In this document: piece by piece, positions 6,013-10,209 of the stretch | Layout: every line of letters begins with the position of its first letter | How positions within the stretch are numbered: position 1 is the first letter of the stretch | Assembly (NCBI GenBank): GCA_003647825.1 | Contig: QMNP01000035.1 | Span: 1 to 10,209 of the forward strand | Direction: 5' to 3' | DNA: 10,209 nucleotides | From: Candidatus Cloacimonadota bacterium | GTDB lineage: Bacteria > Cloacimonadota > Cloacimonadia > Cloacimonadales > TCS61 | Translations under genes and position numbers: made by a program | The notes under the pieces: generated by a model | What the model saw: the letters and a program-made list of their open reading frames with translations, nothing else | The model's database searches: none | Told to the model about the DNA's origin: nothing

Positions 6013-6771
6013 TTATTTAATACGTACATTATTTTTATTATTAATCGCATTTACAATACTCTTCAAATTTGTCTCTTCCAAGTAAAATTCTGTATAGCCG
6101 GAACCAACATCCTGCAAGCTGTGTGCATCTGAATTCCTAATAAGGACAAGATCATGTAAAATCGGATATTTCTCTAAAAGTGCTTTTTCATCGCATTCTG
6201 CTGTAATTCCCACAGCAGTAATATTCAGATCTGGTGGTATAAACCCCAACTGTCCAAGAAGGCTGTATGGTGTTACATCCACATGAGCAGGAAATGCAAA
6301 TCCATTAAATTCTCTTACTTTATGCATTACTGTTTCTAAAGTCCAGATGGATGAGTTTATTAAAGATTTTTTTATGGTGCGAACAATATTCTCCTTCTCA
6401 TCCAATACAACTTGATTTCCATGATAAGCTGGATCATTTTTGATAGGAAGTAAAGAATCAAATAATTCTCGATTAAATTCCAATCCTTCCTTCCAATCAT
6501 CGAAAAGAGCTACAATATGTATTTCCTCTGCTGACTGGACTTCTACACCATAAATAAATGCAATATCAAATTCCTGTGCAGCTTTCTCATATACAAGACA
6601 ATTTGCCATGGAATTGTGATCTGTGACAGCAATGATCTCAATACCTTCAGTTTTTGCTTTTCCCATCAAAGATCGTGGAGACATCTCTAAACCACTGCAG
6701 GGAGAAAGAACTGTATGTACATGCAAATCTGTCTTGTACCAGCGCATTTTATCACACTTTGTCTTACACAT
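6013..6771 (-). CDS. PHP-domain metal-dependent phosphoesterase
   Basis: The protein (252 residues from the first ATG) has the motif set of the PHP phosphoesterase superfamily: DLHVHT (Asp15, His17, His19), VTDHNSM (Asp51, His52), GVEV (Glu77), PAHVD (His163) and NSDAH (Asp215, His217). These residues normally bind a di- or trinuclear metal centre and hydrolyse phosphoester bonds. The substrate cannot be read from the sequence. The gene ends 44 bases before hoxF on the same strand, so it is probably the first or second gene of the hox operon. PHP genes are known beside NuoE/NuoF-like subunits of [FeFe]-hydrogenase operons in Firmicutes and Thermotogae. The link to electron-bifurcating or NADH-linked modules may therefore be functional. 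The start is uncertain: Met1 (6769-6771) and Met9 (6745-6747, giving MRWYKTDLHVHT) both lack a clear ribosome site. Confidence 0.85.
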   Translation of the reverse strand: MCKTKCDKMRWYKTDLHVHTVLSPCSGLEMSPRSLMGKAKTEGIEIIAVTDHNSMANCLVYEKAAQEFDIAFIYGVEVQSAEEIHIVALFDDWKEGLEFNRELFDSLLPIKNDPAYHGNQVVLDEKENIVRTIKKSLINSSIWTLETVMHKVREFNGFAFPAHVDVTPYSLLGQLGFIPPDLNITAVGITAECDEKALLEKYPILHDLVLIRNSDAHSLQDVGSGYTEFYLEETNLKSIVNAINNKNNVRIK

Positions 6772-6778
6772 TTTGTTT

Positions 6779-6967
6779 CTACGAAAGTTTAATATTCATC
6801 ACTTCAGTAGTAGATAAAGAACAAATTAGCAAGTCGTGGATTTCAATTGTGCTGGCATAGTTATCTGAATAAATAATCTTTCGATACTTCATAACATCAT
6901 TAGAAGTATTGAAAGAATCCTTTCCCTGCCCATTAATAGCCATTTTATAAACAAAATTATTATTCAT
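6779..6967 (-). CDS. Doubtful small ORF upstream of the PHP gene (62 codons)
   Basis: An ATG-started frame encodes 62 residues and stops seven bases before the PHP gene's first ATG, in the position of an operon leader gene. I recognise no domain. The composition is ordinary, with hydrophobic and polar residues mixed, no membrane segment and no cysteine pair. A weak purine run (GAGAG) about 11 bases upstream is the only ribosome-site candidate. It may be a real small protein, the remnant of a longer gene, or a chance frame in AT-rich DNA. Confidence 0.3.
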   Translation of the reverse strand: MNNNFVYKMAINGQGKDSFNTSNDVMKYRKIIYSDNYASTIEIHDLLICSLSTTEVMNIKLS

Positions 6968-7421
6968 AAATTTTAATCTCTCATGGTTTCAGCATGTTTT
7001 TGACCAACCAGAATCCACTTATTGCTCGTACTTTTTTTACTATTTAAGTGAGCAAGTTCTTTTTAGTCATGTTAAAGGTCAAGCAAAAATTATAATATTG
7101 AATTTGCATTCTCAAATTGCCCCAACAATCTTATTTAACCTAATATATTTTCACATGTTATGAAAATATTTATCAGGTAAAATTCAGACCTCCTTACTGA
7201 ACGTAACTCAATCTTATGTGAATCAAGTATATCAATGGATTTGCTGGATATTGAACGAATCTTCTTCGCTTGAATGTATAGTAATGGAACCAAAATTTTT
7301 GTATATTTCACAAAATCAGAGAGATCTAAATTATTACCTTTTTCATTTCTTGAATGCAATTGCTTGACGCCAAATGACAGGAAAAAAAACGTTCACTCAA
7401 AGAAGATTAAGATATAGAAAA
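6968..7421. other. Divergent intergenic region between the PHP-hox and hyp operons
   Basis: About 450 AT-rich bases separate the two divergent gene sets and should hold the promoters of both. I see one possible minus-strand promoter (7089-7115) and no convincing plus-strand promoter for hypF. A 74-codon minus-strand frame (7135-7359) opens only with TTG, lacks a ribosome site and an internal Met, and resembles nothing I know. A short minus-strand frame ends at 6973. No tRNA, riboswitch or strong terminator hairpin was recognised. Confidence 0.5.
7089..7115 (-). promoter_or_regulatory. Possible sigma70-type promoter for the PHP-hox operon
   Basis: Reading the minus strand, TTGAGA (7115-7110) is followed after 15 bases by a perfect TATAAT (7094-7089). 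The spacer is shorter than the usual 17, and TATAAT-like strings are common in AT-rich DNA, so this is only a candidate. Transcription from here would leave a leader of about 115 bases before the 62-codon ORF and about 310 before the PHP gene. Confidence 0.25.
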
Positions 7422-9650
7422 ATGAAAAAGATCAGGATAAATGGAATCGTTCAAGGAGTTGGTTTTCGACCCTTTGTATATAAACTTGCAATTGAAGAAA
7501 AACTGCAAGGTTTTGTACTCAACGATACAAATGGTGTAAAAATCGAAATCGAAGGAAACTTGCAAGCCATCGAAAGATTTGAAAAACGCATAAAATTAGA
7601 AGCTCCTCCAGCCGCTCTAATTGACTATTATAAATCTGAACAATTTCCGGATGCAGGTTATACAGAATTCAACATAAAATTAAGTGCAAAAACAGATGGT
7701 TCCACCCGAATTTCACCAGATCTGGCAGTTTGTAATGATTGCATGAACGAGTTCAATGATCCAGGTGATCCCCGTTATCAATATGCTTTTATTAATTGCA
7801 CAAATTGCGGGCCACGATATTCTATAATTCAAGAAACCCCCTACGATAGACCTGTTACTTCCATGAAGAGTTTCGCCATGTGTGAATATTGTGAATCTGA
7901 ATACAAAGATCCACTGAACAGAAGATTTCATGCACAGCCAATTGCCTGTCCTGTATGCGGTCCGCAATTATCATTCTTTGATCATGAAATGAATCCAGTT
8001 CCTGGTGATCCTATTGATAATTGTAATAATAATTTGAAGAGTGGAAAAATCGTCGGGATTAAAGGAATTGGCGGTTTTCATATCGCTTGTGATGCCACGA
8101 ATTCAAAAGTTATAAATGAACTTAGATCTCGTAAAAATCGTCCAGATAAACCCTTTGCAGTTATGGTTCATTTAAATGCAATAAAACAGATCGTAAATGT
8201 TTCAGATGAGCAGATCGAACTATTAAAATCAGCTGCTGCACCGATTTTAATTCTACCCAAAAAAGTTAAATCTCCTTTAGCCAGCAATGTTGCTCCTAAT
8301 AATCCTAATATCGGTGTGTTTCTACCTTATGCTCCGCATCATTTTCAAATAGTTACTGAGCAGCTGCCATTTGTAATAATGACCTCTGGAAATATGCGAG
8401 ATGAACCAATTGCTATCGATAAGAAAGTTCTTAGCGGATTGTGCGATTGCTTTCTTTCCCACAATAGACCAATTCTAAATAGATCTGATGATTCGATAAT
8501 TTTACCAGCTGATCAGAAGAATATTGTATTACGACGATCACGTGGTATTGTACCAAGCCAGATGAAATTACCATTTAATATTATTCCTACTATGGGAACA
8601 GGCGCAGAATTGAAACTTTCATTTGCCATTACAAAGAATGAAGATTTATATTTATCACCTTACCTTGGGAATTCGGGCAGCAAAGAAACAATGGATTTTT
8701 ATAAAGAAACTTTAACGAAATACAAGAAATGGTTCCGACTGGAGCCAGAGTTAATAGCTTGCGATCTGCAACCGGATTTTGCAACAACAAGGTTTGCTGA
8801 ACAAAGCAAGCTTCCTATTGTTAAAGTTCAGCATCATCATGCTCACGTAGCTGCAATAATGGCCGAACATCAACTGAATGAAAAGGTTATTGGAATTTCT
8901 TTCGATGGTACAGGTTTTGGTACAGATAAAAATATCTGGGGTGGAGAGATTTTAATTGCAGATTACGATAATTTTGAAAGAGCATATCATCTTGAATATA
9001 TGCCTCTCCCCAGTGGTGATGCTGCTATAAAACATCCAATTCGAATCGCATTTGCCTATCTTAAAGCTGCTGGAATAAATCCTGATTTCCTAACTGGAAT
9101 TTCTGAAATAGAACAAAAAATTATAACTAAGCAACTTGAGAATAACTTCAATATATTCCAGACATCCAGTATGGGTCGACTTTTTGATTGTGTCGCAGCA
9201 ATGCTGAATTTGTATCCTGCTATTACTTTTGAAGCTCAAAGTGCGATGGCATTGGAATTTCTATGCAATTATGAATCTATTCTAAATGAAAAATCATATT
9301 CCTTCAAAATTGAAAATGGAAAAATAAAAATATTCCAAATGCTAAATGAAATTGTAGCAGATATTAAAAGCAATATCCCTCATAAAACAATTGCCAAGAG
9401 ATTCCACAAAACAATTTTGGATTTTACACTGGAAGCTTTGATAAAGATAAGAGCCGAAAGTGGATTGAATAAAATTGTTTTATCTGGTGGAGTAATGCAG
9501 AATAAAATTATATTATGCGGATTGGATGAAATTCTTTCCAAAAATGATTTTGAAGTATTTCTACCGGAAAGAATCCCTCCTAATGATGGATCAATAGCTG
9601 TAGGACAAGTGATGGTAGCAAATAAGAAATACAAAAAGGAAAATGAATAA
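7422..9650 (+). CDS. hypF: Hydrogenase maturation carbamoyltransferase HypF
   Basis: HypF uses carbamoyl phosphate and ATP to carbamoylate HypE, the first step in making the cyanide ligands of the Ni-Fe centre. The 742-residue protein has every expected domain in order. An acylphosphatase domain (1 to about 90; QGVGFRPF with Arg16, and Asn34) comes first. Two zinc-finger motifs follow (Cys104, 107, 126, 129 and Cys154, 157, 176, 179). Next is a YrdC-like domain (KGIGGFHIACDA at 214, SRKNRPDKPF at 236). Last is a Kae1-like domain with the metal-site HHHAH (471-475), FDGTGFGTDKNIWGGE and LSGGVMQN (687-694). The ATG at 7422 was chosen because MKKIRINGIVQGVG is the family start; an in-frame ATG 16 codons earlier only adds a basic non-conserved stretch. 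No strong ribosome site precedes it. The stop overlaps the hypC start by one base. Confidence 0.96.
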   Translation: MKKIRINGIVQGVGFRPFVYKLAIEEKLQGFVLNDTNGVKIEIEGNLQAIERFEKRIKLEAPPAALIDYYKSEQFPDAGYTEFNIKLSAKTDGSTRISPDLAVCNDCMNEFNDPGDPRYQYAFINCTNCGPRYSIIQETPYDRPVTSMKSFAMCEYCESEYKDPLNRRFHAQPIACPVCGPQLSFFDHEMNPVPGDPIDNCNNNLKSGKIVGIKGIGGFHIACDATNSKVINELRSRKNRPDKPFAVMVHLNAIKQIVNVSDEQIELLKSAAAPILILPKKVKSPLASNVAPNNPNIGVFLPYAPHHFQIVTEQLPFVIMTSGNMRDEPIAIDKKVLSGLCDCFLSHNRPILNRSDDSIILPADQKNIVLRRSRGIVPSQMKLPFNIIPTMGTGAELKLSFAITKNEDLYLSPYLGNSGSKETMDFYKETLTKYKKWFRLEPELIACDLQPDFATTRFAEQSKLPIVKVQHHHAHVAAIMAEHQLNEKVIGISFDGTGFGTDKNIWGGEILIADYDNFERAYHLEYMPLPSGDAAIKHPIRIAFAYLKAAGINPDFLTGISEIEQKIITKQLENNFNIFQTSSMGRLFDCVAAMLNLYPAITFEAQSAMALEFLCNYESILNEKSYSFKIENGKIKIFQMLNEIVADIKSNIPHKTIAKRFHKTILDFTLEALIKIRAESGLNKIVLSGGVMQNKIILCGLDEILSKNDFEVFLPERIPPNDGSIAVGQVMVANKKYKKENE

Positions 9651-9898
9651 TGTGTTTAGCAATACCTGCACAAGTTGTAGAAAAAGACGGTGATAAAGGA
9701 TTTGTAAATCTGGGCGGATCTAAAAAAGAGATCATGTTCACCTTTACTCCGGAAGCAGAAGAAGGTGACTGGGTACTTATCCATACCGGATTTGCATTGA
9801 ACGTAATATCTGAAGAAGATGCCAGCGAAACATTAAAACTTTTCGAAGAACTGGCTTCTTTCGAAGAAGAACTCGACAAAAATGAAAATCCTGAATAG
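9650..9898 (+). CDS. hypC: Hydrogenase assembly chaperone HypC
   Basis: HypC is the small chaperone that, with HypD, carries the Fe(CN)2CO unit to the large-subunit precursor. The 82-residue protein starts with MCLAIPA, whose Cys2 is the essential iron/HypD/HoxH contact. It also has the GDWVLIHTGFAL block with His45. A charged, Glu-rich helical tail (about 55-82) completes it. AAGGA (9636-9640) within the end of hypF serves as ribosome site. The ATG shares its A with the hypF stop (TAATG), so translation is coupled. HypC and HybG are paralogous chaperones; as the only one seen in this locus, it should serve HoxH. Confidence 0.95.
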   Translation: MCLAIPAQVVEKDGDKGFVNLGGSKKEIMFTFTPEAEEGDWVLIHTGFALNVISEEDASETLKLFEELASFEEELDKNENPE

Positions 9899-10209
9899 TA
9901 AGAAATATCGCGATCCTGTTATAATCAAGAAGATTGTTGATGATCTAAAAAATTGGGATCAACCGATCAAGATCATGGAAGTTTGCGGATCACACACGAT
10001 GGCTATCGGTCATTGGGGGATTCGAAAGCTGCTTCCGCCAAATATCTCTTTGATCTCAGGTCCGGGTTGCCCGGTATGCGTTACGCCTTCTTCCTTAATT
10101 GATGAACTCTTGCAAATGAAGAATGTAACAATTGCTACATTCGGAGATGTGATTCGCGTTCCAGGTAAAGAAGAAACTCTGGAGCATGCCAGAGCCAGAG
10201 GATTAGATG
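9882..10209 (+). CDS. hypD: Hydrogenase maturation protein HypD (5' part, truncated by the window)
   Basis: HypD is the [4Fe-4S] scaffold on which CN and CO are attached to iron, in complex with HypC. About 109 residues are visible. The diagnostic motifs are MEVCGSHTMAI (Cys35), the block IRKLLPPNISLISGPGCPVC (Cys63 and Cys66) and VTPSSLID. These correspond to the conserved redox and iron-binding cysteines of E. coli HypD (Cys41, Cys69, Cys72). The ATG lies inside the last codons of hypC, a 17-base overlap in another frame, so hypF-hypC-hypD form one coupled unit. The gene should continue for roughly 250 residues past the window; hypE, hypA and hypB would be natural neighbours there. Confidence 0.95.
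   Translation, partial: MKILNSKKYRDPVIIKKIVDDLKNWDQPIKIMEVCGSHTMAIGHWGIRKLLPPNISLISGPGCPVCVTPSSLIDELLQMKNVTIATFGDVIRVPGKEETLEHARARGLD

Noticed and set aside
6973..7056. Short minus-strand open frame ending in a plausible-looking C-terminus (WILVGQKHAETMRD)
   Set aside because: It has no start codon after the preceding stop. Only an extra A in an A-run would join it to an upstream ATG. The evidence is too thin to call a gene or pseudogene.
7251..7282. Plus-strand promoter for hypF (TTGAAC ... TATAGT)
   Set aside because: The spacer is 20 bases, too long to be convincing, and no better pair was found.
7135..7359. 74-codon minus-strand ORF in the divergent intergenic region
   Set aside because: It opens only with TTG, has no ribosome site and no internal Met, and shows no recognisable domain. 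It is likely a chance frame in AT-rich DNA.

Overview
The window is a hydrogen-metabolism locus from an AT-rich bacterium, with short or overlapping gene junctions and good AGGAGG-type ribosome sites. The genes form a complete bidirectional, NAD(H)-linked [NiFe] hydrogenase of the HoxFUYH type (group 3d). Beside them lie its C-terminal processing protease and the start of a divergent hyp maturation operon. A GerW/YtfJ-like protein with dispersed hairpin repeats and a PHP-domain protein next to NuoEF-like subunits would fit an anaerobic lineage such as Cloacimonadota or a relative. That placement is an inference from gene content and general look, and no marker gene is present to settle it.

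Layout. (1) 1-195: non-coding, with an imperfect inverted-repeat element (31-144). (2) 196-585, plus strand: GerW/YtfJ-family protein with a C-terminal membrane segment. (3) 645-1139, minus strand: hydrogenase maturation endopeptidase (HoxW/HybD type). (4) 1140-1415: repeat-rich gap with a 25-bp direct repeat of the protease gene start, three compact hairpins, and a second copy of the inverted-repeat element. (5) 1416-5968, minus strand: hoxF-hoxU-hoxY-hoxH, read from high to low coordinates with gaps or overlaps of a few bases. (6) 6013-6771, minus strand: PHP-domain metal-dependent phosphoesterase just upstream of hoxF, preceded by a doubtful 62-codon ORF. (7) 6968-7421: divergent intergenic region with no convincing gene. 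(8) 7422-10209, plus strand: hypF, hypC and the 5' part of hypD, running off the window edge.

How the genes work together. HoxH and HoxY form the H2-activating module. HoxF (FMN, NAD(H) site, [4Fe-4S]) and HoxU (2Fe-2S and two 4Fe-4S motifs) form the diaphorase that exchanges electrons with NAD+/NADH. HypF supplies the carbamoyl group that becomes cyanide. HypC and HypD assemble and carry the Fe(CN)2CO unit. The protease removes the C-terminal tail of HoxH after nickel insertion. HypA, HypB and HypE are not in the window and probably lie beyond 10209 or elsewhere.

No wholly new system is evident. The points most worth a second look are the repeat insertion that duplicated the start of the protease gene, the cysteine-rich N-terminus and cluster-less NuoE-like domain of HoxF, the PHP protein in a [NiFe]-hydrogenase operon, and the uncharacterised divergent control region.
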